Part shown: positions 52,923 to 64,000 of the stretch, piece by piece
Position numbering within the stretch: position 1 is the stretch's first letter
How the letters are laid out: every line of letters begins with the position of its first letter
Notes under the pieces: model-generated
Seen by the model: the letters and a program-made list of their open reading frames with translations, nothing else
Database searches by the model: none
Told to the model about the DNA's origin: nothing
From: Bradyrhizobium sp. ORS 285
Lineage (GTDB): Bacteria; Pseudomonadota; Alphaproteobacteria; Rhizobiales; Xanthobacteraceae
Direction of reading: 5' to 3'
DNA length: 64,000 nt
Assembly (NCBI RefSeq): GCF_900176205.1
Contig: NZ_LT859959.1
Coordinates: forward strand, 1,240,001-1,304,000
Program-made: the position numbers and the translations under genes

Positions 52923-54448
52923 TCAGGTCTTGACATGATCAGCCAGTTTCCAGTTCCACGGCAGCAGTTCATAGAGGCGGTTGACGGGATGTCCGTCGGT
53001 CATTCGCTGCAGGACATCCCGCAGATAGGCGTAAGGCTCGACGTCGTTCATCTTACACGTCGTGATCAGCGAGCTGACCACTGCCCATCGATGTCCGCCA
53101 CCGTCGCTGCCGGCGAACAGGTGGTTCTTGCGGCCGAGGGTGACAGGGCGGATCGCGCGTTCGACCGGATTGGTGTCGAACTCGACGCGTCCATCGTTCA
53201 GGAAGCGTGTCAGACCGTGCCAGCGCGAGAGCGCATATCGGATTGCCTCGGCGAGCGTGCTGCGGCCGGAGACCAGGCGGAGCTGTGCATCGAACCAGAC
53301 GTTCAGAGCGTCAACGATTGGCTTGGCGAACGTCCTGCGCTCGGCCAGGCGATAAGCAGGCGATTGGCCGCGGATACGCGCCTCGATCGCATAGAGTTCG
53401 CCGATCCGGCGCAGGGCTTCTGTCGCCACAGGATACGCCGTGGCTTCGGCCACATCGTAGAACTTGCGTCGCGAGTGGCTCCAACACGCTGCGAGCGTAA
53501 TTGCGTCCTTGTCGGCCAGCTGCTCGAAGCCGGCATATCCGTCGACATGCAAGATGCCCTTGAAGGCGGCAAGATGTGCGACCGGTCGCTCCGCCTTGCG
53601 ATCCGGAGCGAACAGATAGATTGCTGCCGGAGGTTCGGGGCCGCTCCACGGCCGTTGCTCGCGCGCGTACACCCAGAGCCGTACCGTCTTGGTTCGTCCG
53701 CGGCCAGGATCAAGCACCGGGATCGGCGTGTCATCGGCAAAGAGATGGTTGGAGGCGAACATGTTCTTGCACAGCCGTTTGTGCACGGCCTCGAGCCACC
53801 AGCATGCACCGCCAACCCAGCCAGCGACCGTCGAGCGGCAGAGAGCCACGCCGTGACGGTCGAAGATCTGCGACTGCCGATAGAGCGGAAGATGATCGCA
53901 GTATTTGCTGATCAACACGTGCGAGAGCAGCGCGGGTGTCGCCAAGCCACCGGCGATCGATCGTTCCGGCGCGCCGGCTTGCACCACGGTGTTGCAGGCG
54001 CGGCAGGCGTATTTCGGACGGGTCGTACGCACGACGCGAAGCTGGGCAGGCACCCAATCCAGCATCTCGCCGACGCTCTCGCCGATCAGATGAAGAGCAC
54101 CGCCACAGCAGCTGCAGACTCGGTCCTGAACGTCAAGCAGAACGTCTTCGCGTGGCAGATGATCGGGCAGCGCACGACGCTCGGCGGAGATTTGGCTTCC
54201 GGTGTGACCTTCGGTTGCGCTTCTTCGACGCGGCCAATGTCGCTGTCGAGATCCTCCAGACCGAGTGCAAGCTGGTCGGGATCGATGCGCTCGGAGCTGC
54301 GGCCGAACTGCATCCGCTGCAGCTGCTTGATGATGGATTTGAGACGCTCGATCTCGGTGTCGCGATGATCAATCGCAGCAGCAATGTCGCGCACCAGGCG
54401 CTGCAGAAGTTCAGGATCGGAGGGCAGATTGGTGAGTTCGAGCCGCAT
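52923..54448 (-). pseudogene. tnpC: IS66 TnpC (third type), frameshifted
   Basis: N-terminal frame 54086-54448 (LKSIIKQLQRMQFGRSSERID) goes out of frame around 54165-54180. The catalytic part continues in 52923-54065 (YACRACNTVVQAG; HLFADDTPIPVLDPG; LNDGRVEFDTNPVERAIR; ELLPWNWKLADH). A single frameshift separates otherwise complete halves. Confidence 0.85.
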
Positions 54449-54517
54449 GTCCGATGGTACTCGAGGACGCTGATTCGTAGAAGAATCGCAACTCAGTTGA
54501 GCACCAGTGTTTGCAAA

Positions 54518-54871
54518 TCATCCTGCAATCGCAGGCTTCCATACGCGTTCCGGCGAGCGCCAGTCGATGCCTTCAATCAGCATTGCGAGCTGCGCAGGAG
54601 AGAGCGCCACGGTGCCTCCCGCATCGCTGACACGCGGCCATACGAAGCCACCTCGGTCAATTCGTTTGGTGAACAAGCAGAGCCCGTTGCCGTCCCAGAA
54701 CAGGATCTTCAACATCGATGCCTGCTTACCGCGGAAGGCGAAGAGATGGCCCGAGAACGGATCCTTCTTCAGCGTGTCCTGGACCAGCATTGCAAGCCCG
54801 TCCATGCCCTTCCGCATGTCGGTGTAGCCGAGCGCCAGATGCACTTTCACGCCGGCGGGAACGATCATCAT
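54518..54871 (-). CDS. tnpB: IS66 TnpB (third type)
   Basis: 117 aa: VHLALGYTDMRKGMDGLAML, FRGKQASMLKILFWDGNG, IEGIDWRSPERVW. Start overlaps the tnpA stop by ATGA. Confidence 0.92.
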   Translation of the reverse strand: MMIVPAGVKVHLALGYTDMRKGMDGLAMLVQDTLKKDPFSGHLFAFRGKQASMLKILFWDGNGLCLFTKRIDRGGFVWPRVSDAGGTVALSPAQLAMLIEGIDWRSPERVWKPAIAG

Positions 54872-55761
54872 GATGCGGTCTCCTTGTTCTCGACATGCGC
54901 TCGGACCGTCGCAGGATCTGTGCCTGATGGTGCAAAAACGCGGAGTCCATCCGACAGCTCAACGGTCACCATGCCGTCTGGTGGTTGCAAGAGATCGTTC
55001 AATACGAGCTGTTCGGATGACCCTCCGGTGAGCGTCACCGCTGCAAAGGTCGGTTGCGATCGCTTGCCGAAGCCGAACTGGACTCGCCAGCGGAACAGCT
55101 TGCTGGTGACGATGCCGTGACGCCGACAGAGTTCGGCAGCGGACGTACCCGGAACGTCGGACTCACGCACGATCGCGAGCTTCTCATCGTCCGTGAACCG
55201 ACGCCGGTTCGCGCGCCCATCACGTGGCTCATCTGTCAAGCTCGTTTCGCAGTCGGACTCCTTAGCAGCGCTGCTTACGACACTGCTAACGGCGGGACAG
55301 GCGGAGGGATGAAGATGGGCGCGCCAATCGATCGTGACCTCGCCAGCGTCCAGCCGGTCACGCCATTTGCGCAGCGAGTGCGGCGACAGCTGCATTGCGA
55401 CAGCATAGGCGCGGAGCCCCATCCCGCTCCAGTTCAGCGCCTCGACATGCATCGCCCAGAACGCTTGGGACGCCCGATTACGTACATCCGAGCTGACCGT
55501 GAACCTGCGCTGCTTCTGGGTTCGGAGAGCCTGTTGCCGCTCCTCCCGGGCGCGCTCCCGGCGCAATTCCGTCTGTTGTTTCTCGAGTTTGAGCGCTGCC
55601 TCTTCGCCGGCCAGCCACTTGAGCCAACGCCGGAATGTGTTCTCGGTCAGGCGGTGTTGTCGGCAGTATTTGCGGATCCCGAGGCCACTTCGGCGCCAAG
55701 CTTCAATGTGCAGCGACCACCATTCGCGGCGGGCCTTGTTCTCGAAATGTTTGGGTCCCAC
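54868..55761 (-). CDS. tnpA: IS66 TnpA, extended form
   Basis: 297 aa, twice the usual TnpA length. The C-terminal half is a normal TnpA (RRFTDDEKLAIVRESD; LCRRHGIVTSKLFRWR). The N-terminal half has two further HTH-like units (SGLGIRKYCRQHRLTENTFR; GLRAYAVAMQLSPHSLRKWR), giving three DNA-binding-like modules. Confidence 0.85.
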   Translation of the reverse strand: MGPKHFENKARREWWSLHIEAWRRSGLGIRKYCRQHRLTENTFRRWLKWLAGEEAALKLEKQQTELRRERAREERQQALRTQKQRRFTVSSDVRNRASQAFWAMHVEALNWSGMGLRAYAVAMQLSPHSLRKWRDRLDAGEVTIDWRAHLHPSACPAVSSVVSSAAKESDCETSLTDEPRDGRANRRRFTDDEKLAIVRESDVPGTSAAELCRRHGIVTSKLFRWRVQFGFGKRSQPTFAAVTLTGGSSEQLVLNDLLQPPDGMVTVELSDGLRVFAPSGTDPATVRAHVENKETAS

Positions 55762-56139
55762 CGGAGATTCTCCACAGCAGCAGAGAACCCGAAATGGAGC
55801 GACAATGTACTACCGAAAAGACGTGCAAGGTCCGGACGCTTACATTTGTCCGGAGTCGACGGCAAGATAAAAGCGGCTCACCGGTTGAACGCCAAGCCAT
55901 TGACATGGCTTGTGTTCAACCACGCCGGTCGGTCGGAGCGCGTGCCGCGCTCTGCACTTTTAGTAGTGAGATCAATCTTGTTTTCGGCACTGTAGGTTTT
56001 CAAGCGGCCCCGGGGCGCCGCGCATGACCACGAGCGAGCGCGAGTTCCGTATCCGACCTGGGCGCATTCGTCAGAGGCGGAGCGCCAAGACGAAGAGCTT
56101 CATCAATCGCGTGCTGCGGGCGGCTAGAGCATGATGTTT

Positions 56140-56613
56140 TTATACGGAAACATATCCTGAGTTTTTGAGATAGTTCGCACACTCCTCCGCGGAGAAGAGG
56201 TCGAGGAGCCTTCCGGCCTTTCGCCAAGTTTCCTCGATAGTGCGCGGTTCTGCAGCTCGCATGAGGTGCTTGAGCTTGGCGAAGACCTGCTCGATCGGAT
56301 TGAGGTCGGGGCTATAGGGCGGCAGGAAGAGCAAATGCGCTCCTCTGGCGCGGATGATTTCGCGAGCTCGCTTTCCTTTGTGACTTCCGAGATTGTCGAG
56401 GATCACGATGTCTCCCTTGGTTAAGGTCGGAGCCAATTCATTCTCAACATGGAGTGTGAAGAGTTCGCCATTAATGGGACCGTCAATGACCCACGGCGCC
56501 GTGATCCGATCATGGCGCAGGGCCGCGATGAAGGTCATGGTCTTCCAGTGGCCGAAGGGAACGGACGCGTCCAGACGTTGTCCGCGTGGCCCCCAGCCGC
56601 GGAGCGGCGCCAT
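56140..56613 (-). CDS. IS630 transposase catalytic frame (orfB), copy 2
   Basis: Identical to the orfB of copy 1 (DNLGSHKGKRA; YSPDLNPIEQVF). Probably expressed by frameshifting from orfA. Confidence 0.85.
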   Translation of the reverse strand: MAPLRGWGPRGQRLDASVPFGHWKTMTFIAALRHDRITAPWVIDGPINGELFTLHVENELAPTLTKGDIVILDNLGSHKGKRAREIIRARGAHLLFLPPYSPDLNPIEQVFAKLKHLMRAAEPRTIEETWRKAGRLLDLFSAEECANYLKNSGYVSV

Positions 56614-56695
56614 GTTGGTCTTGATCCAAGTTTCGTCGATAAAGACCAGGCGGGAGACGTCAATCTTGTCCTGGTGAGCTTTCCAGCGCGTCCGC

Positions 56696-57100
56696 TTACG
56701 AGCGACGTCTGGGCGATCCTGTTCGGCTGCGCGGATCGTTTTTTTTATAGCTCAGCCCTTCAGCATGTACGAAGGTCCACACCGCGCGAACATCTGTTTT
56801 TATCCCGCGGGCCGCCAGCTCCTTTGTCAGTTGACGCAGCGTGAAAGGCCCCGAGCGGATGCGTTGACGCAACCAATCGGCGTTGTCTCCAGATAGAACT
56901 GGCTTCTTGTGACCGCCGATCTTGCCAGGTGTGATATTGCCGGTCTCCTGCCTCAGCTTCTTCCATTTCGGGATGCAGGACGGGCTGATCTGGAGACAGC
57001 TTGCAATCGAGCGCACGCTCTCGCCGGCATCTGCCCGCGCCAGAGCAACCTCACGGATATCTTCCGAATACGGTCGCGTCATCCATGCTGGCCTCCGCAC
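56696..57100 (-). CDS. IS630 transposase N-terminal frame (orfA), copy 2
   Basis: Identical to copy 1, including the A8 slippery tract (T run 56739-56746 on the plus strand). Confidence 0.88.
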   Translation of the reverse strand: MRRPAWMTRPYSEDIREVALARADAGESVRSIASCLQISPSCIPKWKKLRQETGNITPGKIGGHKKPVLSGDNADWLRQRIRSGPFTLRQLTKELAARGIKTDVRAVWTFVHAEGLSYKKNDPRSRTGSPRRRS

Positions 57101-57718
57101 CCCAGCATGAAGCTTGAATCAGAGATTGCCTCCCTTGGGAATCCGATTCTGAAGAAAAACAACGCGCTCTAATGCAGCGGGGCACGTGCCGCCGGTGTCA
57201 GTCGTGAATGGACGCTACGCCGTACGGGCTCATTCGACCTTCGGGCGGGGCCGAGTGAGCTTCAGCCGAGAGCGGCTGTTCGCCCCGGTTCGGCGGGTTT
57301 CGGTCAAGGCGCGCATCGCGAGACACACGGGCCGCGCGTTTCGGTCAGCGCCTCTGGCGACGCATCTGGCCTACGTGAAGCGGGACGGCGTCACTCGCGA
57401 TGGCCAGCCGGCCCGGATGTTCGATGCGACTGGCGATCAGGCCGATGAGATTGGCTTCGAGGCGCGGGGCAAAGGTGACCGGCATCATTTCCGGTTCATC
57501 GTCTCGCCGGAAGGATGCCGCCGACATGGTGGACCTCAGGGCCTTCACCCGCGACCTGATGCGGCAGAAGGAGGCAGATCTATAGCGCGACGATCAGGAT
57601 GAGAACTTGGCGTCAATCTGGATGAGAAGATTGGAGCCGGGTGGCCGGATCATTGTCGCTGGCTCCCGGCTTGGCAAGGGCTGATTGACGCTGGGCGACA
57701 ATCAGCATTGCCGCAGCG

Positions 57719-60219
<2,501 letters not shown>

Positions 60220-60464
60220 TCATCCTGATTGTCGCTGGGTTCTCACCTTGATTGTCGCCGCGCACAGATCTCTCCACGCGGTTGGAGTGGATCGCTGTCG
60301 ACCATTGGAACACGGACAATCCTCACATCCATGTGCTCGTCCGCGGCGTGGACGAGACAAGGGCCGATCTCGTGATCTCCCGGGATTACATCAGCCGTGG
60401 CCTGCGCGCTCGCGCCGAGGAGCTTGTTGCGCTCGCTCGGTCCGAAGCCGGCGCGCGAGATCCG

Positions 60465-61810
60465 CAGCGCTTGAGGATGTAGTTGAACGCCTTGGCGAGG
60501 TCGTGCCCACGGGACAGTTTGGCGAGTTGCTCACGCATATAGACCTCCAGGTCCTCGACCAGAGGCCGGCTCAGCGCCTGCCGCACCCGAACGCGCTCCT
60601 TGGCGCTCCTGCCATTGACGGAGCGTTCGATCTCGAACAATGCATCGATCCGTCGCACCATCTCGACCGCGATCGGCGACAGCGGAATGTCCTTCTTGCC
60701 GGAAGCCTTGCGTCGCGCGTTCTCGTCGATGTCGGCCATGACGAAGAACGGGCGCCGGGCATGTACCCAACACGCCGCTTCGCGGATCGCTCCAGGTTGG
60801 CGCTCCGCCAGATAGAGCTGGTTATACCCGTCATAGGCATCGGCCTGCAGGATGCCGGCATAGCCTGCCAGATGCTTCTGCGGGTGCTCGCCCCTGCGGT
60901 CGCGGGAGTAGTAGAACATCGCTGCCGGCGGGTCGGCGCCGCCAAACGGCCGATCGTCCCGGACGTAGATCCAGCATCTCCCCGTATCGGTCTTGCCCTT
61001 GGCCAGCACCGGCACGGTCGTGTCATCAGCATGAAGGCGCTCGGCCGCCAGAACGTGGGATTCGACTAGGCGTAGCAGAGGTTCCAGCGACGCACAGACC
61101 GATCCAACGGCATCCGCCATGGTCGAGAGCGCGATCGGCACGCCTTCCAAGGCGTAACGCTCGGCCTGGCGGTTCAATGGCTGATGCTGGCCGAACTTCT
61201 CGAACATGATCATGGCCAACAAGCTCGGACCGGCCCATCCCCGCGCCACGGCATGGAACGGCGCTGGCGCCTGGCTGATCTTCTCGCAGTCGCGGCAGGA
61301 GAACTTCTCCCGCACCGTCTCGACCACCTTCCACTGCCGCGGCACTGCCTCCAGAGTCCGCGTCACGTCCTCTCCGATCTTGCGCAGGCGATTGCCGCCG
61401 CAGCACTCGCACGCGGGCGGCGGATCTATCACAACCCGCTCGCGCGGCAGATGCTCCGGGAAGGTCTGGCGCTCCGCACGCTTGCGCGTAAATCCGCGCA
61501 CGGTCGTGGTCCTGGCCGCCGCCTGCTCGGCGGACAGTTCGTCCTCGGTGGCGTCGACTTCCAGTTCCTCGAAGGTCAGCGCCAACTGCTCGATCAGCCG
61601 CGACGAGCGCTCCGACTGTTGTCCGTAGATCTGATGCCGCAGCTTGGCGATCTGCAGCTTCTGCTGGGCGATCAGCGCGCTGTCTTCCGAGGCTTTCGCG
61701 CGGGCGACAGCCAGCTCCGCCGCAATTTCCAAACCCCTGGCGCGCTCGGCTGCCAGCGCCTCTTTCAAGGCCGCTATGTCATCGGGACCGGCGTCGCGCT
61801 CAGCATTCAT
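60465..61810 (-). pseudogene. tnpC: IS66 TnpC, C-terminally truncated
   Basis: Starts MNAERDAGPDDIAALKEALA (ATG at 61810; a longer frame from 61861 adds non-IS residues). Contains [44 protein letters not shown] and [13 protein letters not shown]. Ends at FNYILKRC, so the C-terminal block with the catalytic Glu (NNAAERG) is gone. Confidence 0.88.
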
Positions 61811-61879
61811 ACAGCGCAGTGAATCACAGATCGAAGGTATTGTGACTCCCCAAACGCCCAAAGCCGAAGGATTATTGGC

Positions 61880-62227
61880 TCAACCCGCGCTTTGCGGTCG
61901 CCAGCTTGCCTGCGGATGTCTCCAGTCGATGCCCTCGAGCATGTAAGCCATCTGCGCGGCCGAGATCGACACCGCGCCGTCCGACGCCGAAGGCCAGATG
62001 AACCTGCCGCGATCCAGGCGCTTGGCGTACAGCGACATACCCAACCCGTCATGCCAGAGAATCTTGACCAGATCGCCGCGACGGCCGCGGAAGATGTAGA
62101 GATCGCCGGCATGCGGGTCGCGCTTCAGGCTCTCCTGGACTCCAAGCGCCAGGCTCTGCATGCCACGGCGCATGTCGGTGTGGCCGGTCGCGATCCACAC
62201 GCGTACCCCTGACGGAATTGGGATCAT
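61880..62227 (-). CDS. tnpB: IS66 TnpB
   Basis: 115 aa: VWIATGHTDMRRGMQSLALG, FRGRRGDLVKILWHDGLG, EGIDWRHPQASW. Intact, overlapping tnpA by ATGA. Confidence 0.93.
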   Translation of the reverse strand: MIPIPSGVRVWIATGHTDMRRGMQSLALGVQESLKRDPHAGDLYIFRGRRGDLVKILWHDGLGMSLYAKRLDRGRFIWPSASDGAVSISAAQMAYMLEGIDWRHPQASWRPQSAG

Positions 62228-62643
62228 CGCGTTCGCCCGTCCGTCAACGCCGCGACGGCAGCCTTCAGCGTCGCCTCATCGACTGCGCCCGTGATCCGCA
62301 TCCTGGCTCCGGCCGCAAACTCGATCTCAATCGCACCACCGCCGGTCGGCTCGACTGGATCATGCGTCGCCAAGGGATCTGCCTTTGCAGGAACGAAGCC
62401 CAGTCCCGACCCGGCTTCATTCCGTTCAGCGCGGAACAGACGCCGCCACTTGAGAAGCAAAGAACGAGAGATGCCGTATCGCCGGGCTGTCGCCGAAACC
62501 TGCCGGCTCCCCTGCAGGCTCTCCATCACGAGCCTGAGCTTCTCATCCTCAGACCAGCGCCGCCGCCAACCCGTCTCAACCACTTCAAGCCGCTCGACCT
62601 GGGCTCTGTGCCTATCTCTGTCCATAAGGACAGTTCTCAGCAC
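62224..62643 (-). CDS. tnpA: IS66 TnpA
   Basis: 139 aa with HTH RRRWSEDEKLRLVMESLQG and ARRYGISRSLLLKWRRLF, and the C-terminal tail GAVDEATLKAAVAAL. Intact. Confidence 0.9.
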   Translation of the reverse strand: MLRTVLMDRDRHRAQVERLEVVETGWRRRWSEDEKLRLVMESLQGSRQVSATARRYGISRSLLLKWRRLFRAERNEAGSGLGFVPAKADPLATHDPVEPTGGGAIEIEFAAGARMRITGAVDEATLKAAVAALTDGRTR

Positions 62644-62861
62644 CTACGCCAGATTGCCAAGGCGGCCCTCGGCGGAGCGTTATGGTTGTGTTTAAGAACG
62701 TGTAGTACCGCGGCTAGCGAACTGCGAAGCGCACCTGCAGGCAAGGCTCGGCCTCTGGAACGGCGGGCTGCTCCATGGTCGAGGCGGACCGAACAATGGT
62801 GAGCTATGGGTTCCGTCGCTCTCCGACGCCTAGATAGCCGCAAAAGTTCCCCGTCGTCGGC

Positions 62862-63788
62862 TTAAGCTTGGGGCGCGTTTGATGCGATTAAACTGGCCTC
62901 CTGCAAAAAAATCTTTCGCATCCAGATGCTTCCTGGGTCACAGTTGTGAAGGTGAGGCCATTGGACTGCCTCAGTGAACGAAAGCAGCGGGATCGGTGGT
63001 TTGATTACCCGCAATGCAGGCTTCTCACCGTAATGGCGGACGAGCATTGAGGGCATATAGGCGATGCGGGGGGTACCTCGAAGCATTGCCGGGATCATGC
63101 TGAATCCTGGAACGGAAATCTCGATCCGTATTGACAGTCCGTGCTCGGTCAGGAGGCGTTCTTCAAACTGAGGCCGCAGCGAACGTGCGAACCTAGCGGC
63201 AACGTGGCCGAGAGACAAATATCGGTGCAAGGTAAGAGATTCTGGTAAGTTCTCGTTGGTCGGGCAACTGACGCAGACCAGTCGATCATCAAAGAGCGGT
63301 AGTCTTGGATGTGCATTTGACATAAACACCTCGGGATAAATGATGAAGTCGACTTCAGCTCGACGAAGCAGCTCATCAGGCCCATCTGCTGGCGGCAATA
63401 ACTCGAGGCTTACCCCAGGAGCTTCGCGTTGAATTCGGTCGATGACTTTACGAACGAAGATCATTGTCATAAAATCAGATGTGATTACTTTGTAACGTCG
63501 CTGTGAAGCTGGCGGATTGAATCCCTTCGTGCTAATTATATTTAAGTTAATATGGGCGAGAGCGTCTCGCACAGGAGTCGCGAGCGCTAGCGCACGCGGA
63601 GTTGGAACGAGCTGTCGCCCTCTCATTGTAAATAGCTCATCTCCAAAATAGATCCTTAACCGTGCAATTGCAGCGCTCATAGCGGGCTGGCTCAGATTGA
63701 TACTTCGTGCAGCAGTAGTTAGATTCTCTTGCGTCAACAGTGCATCGAGTGCAACGAGAAGGTTGAGGTCGAGTCCTTTGAAGCGCAT
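62862..63788 (-). CDS. nodD: NodD-family LysR regulator
   Basis: 308 aa from the ATG at 63788 ([19 protein letters not shown], the typical NodD start); an ATG at 63818 would add ten residues. N-terminal winged HTH ([34 protein letters not shown]), then the inducer-binding domain with NodD signatures ([54 protein letters not shown]). NodD activates nod genes in response to plant flavonoids. In Bradyrhizobium more than one NodD occurs; which one this is cannot be told from here. Confidence 0.92.
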   Translation of the reverse strand: MRFKGLDLNLLVALDALLTQENLTTAARSINLSQPAMSAAIARLRIYFGDELFTMRGRQLVPTPRALALATPVRDALAHINLNIISTKGFNPPASQRRYKVITSDFMTMIFVRKVIDRIQREAPGVSLELLPPADGPDELLRRAEVDFIIYPEVFMSNAHPRLPLFDDRLVCVSCPTNENLPESLTLHRYLSLGHVAARFARSLRPQFEERLLTEHGLSIRIEISVPGFSMIPAMLRGTPRIAYMPSMLVRHYGEKPALRVIKPPIPLLSFTEAVQWPHLHNCDPGSIWMRKIFLQEASLIASNAPQA

Positions 63789-64000
63789 TCTAGTTTGACT
63801 CGCAGTGAAATTACTCATCGAGCCGTTAGCGTCGATTGAGTCTCGGTGGAACGTGGTAGGCGATGTGTGTAGTAGATATTTTCAAATTCGCCAAATTGGA
63901 TGGTGGATGTTCGAATTGGCGTTGTGCTAATCGCCAATAATTGTCCTGTTGTGTGATTGGGGTGGTGCCAAATTCCTTTTGAGTCCACTCCTTTTGAGTC
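63789..64000. promoter_or_regulatory. nodD upstream region with three CGCCAA motifs
   Basis: AT-rich region. CGCCAA occurs at 63889-63894 and 63932-63937, and its complement TTGGCG at 63916-63921, the first two forming an imperfect inverted repeat (CGCCAAATT/GAATTGGCG). No convincing nod box was seen before the window edge. Confidence 0.4.

Larger units (their letters stand above)
52897..55843 (-). mobile_element. IS66-family element of a third type (2947 bp), tnpC broken
   Basis: Ends GTAAGCGTCCGG on both sides (inverted). The flanks ATCGCGGC and ATTTGTCC do not match, so no target duplication remains; it may have recombined after insertion. Contains an extended tnpA, tnpB and a frameshifted tnpC. 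Confidence 0.88.
56125..57171 (-). mobile_element. IS630-family element, copy 2 (1047 bp)
   Basis: Same unit as 2801-3847, same orientation, again with TA at both ends. Removing it and one TA restores the relaxase frame exactly (RVLRAANAAGHVPPVSVV). Confidence 0.93.
60465..62683 (-). mobile_element. IS66-family element (fourth copy of this layout), 3'-truncated
   Basis: A relative, not a duplicate, of the 7.9-kb IS66. The tnpA-side end near 62683 (ATAACGCTCCGCCGAGGGCC read inward) matches the GTATCGCTCCGGCGTAGG repeat. The other end is missing: tnpC is joined to the relaxase remnant at about 60465-60470 across a short shared AGCGC. Confidence 0.85.

Overview
The window looks like part of a Bradyrhizobium (Rhizobiales) symbiosis island. 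The evidence is a rhizobial Rhc/Nol type III secretion (T3SS) gene set in its known order, two genes for recognisable T3SS effectors, a NodD-family regulator at the right edge, and a very dense, nested load of insertion sequences (IS66, IS21, IS256, IS630, IS3, IS110 and one IS of unassigned family). No RNA gene or CRISPR array was seen.

Layout. (1) Bases 3-2744: 3' part of a NopD/XopD-like effector with a C48 (Ulp1) SUMO-protease domain. (2) 2.8-10.6 kb: IS630, a dead IS with an istA stub, an IS256 remnant, and an intact IS66 inserted with an 8-bp duplication into the last codons of rhcC1/nolW. (3) 10.6-19.8 kb: rhcC1 (nolW), transcribed leftwards, and the rightward operon nolB-rhcJ-nolU-nolV-rhcN-rhcZ-rhcQ-rhcR-rhcS-rhcT-rhcU. 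Most junctions overlap, and a candidate TtsI-binding tts box lies ahead of nolB. (4) 20.8-26.3 kb: virK, an IS3 copy carrying a 43-base C tract, then rhcC2 and a CpaD-like lipoprotein gene. (5) 26.3-34.3 kb: IS256, a second copy of the dead 2-kb segment, IS21 inside an IS3, and IS3 debris. (6) 34.3-36.8 kb: a NopM/IpaH-type LRR-NEL ubiquitin ligase effector with its own tts box. (7) 36.9-56 kb: almost entirely IS elements and remnants. (8) 56.0-60.5 kb: a conjugative relaxase pseudogene split by IS630 and IS21 and cut off by an IS66. (9) 62.9-63.8 kb: nodD.

How the genes fit together. From family knowledge, RhcC1 and RhcC2 form the outer-membrane secretin, RhcJ the inner ring, RhcR/S/T/U the export apparatus, RhcQ/NolU/NolV/RhcN/RhcZ the cytoplasmic sorting platform and ATPase, and NolB the inner rod. 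NopD and NopM would be delivered into legume cells. The export gate rhcV and the regulator ttsI are not in the window. NodD would respond to plant flavonoids and, in Bradyrhizobium, is part of the cascade that leads to TtsI.

Two things stand out. Several IS copies have exact target duplications, which allows the original genes (rhcC1, relaxase, IS3, IS110) to be reconstructed. Large direct repeats bracket the secretion genes: a 2036-bp dead segment 24.0 kb apart and IS630 53.3 kb apart. They make the T3SS core potentially deletable by recombination.
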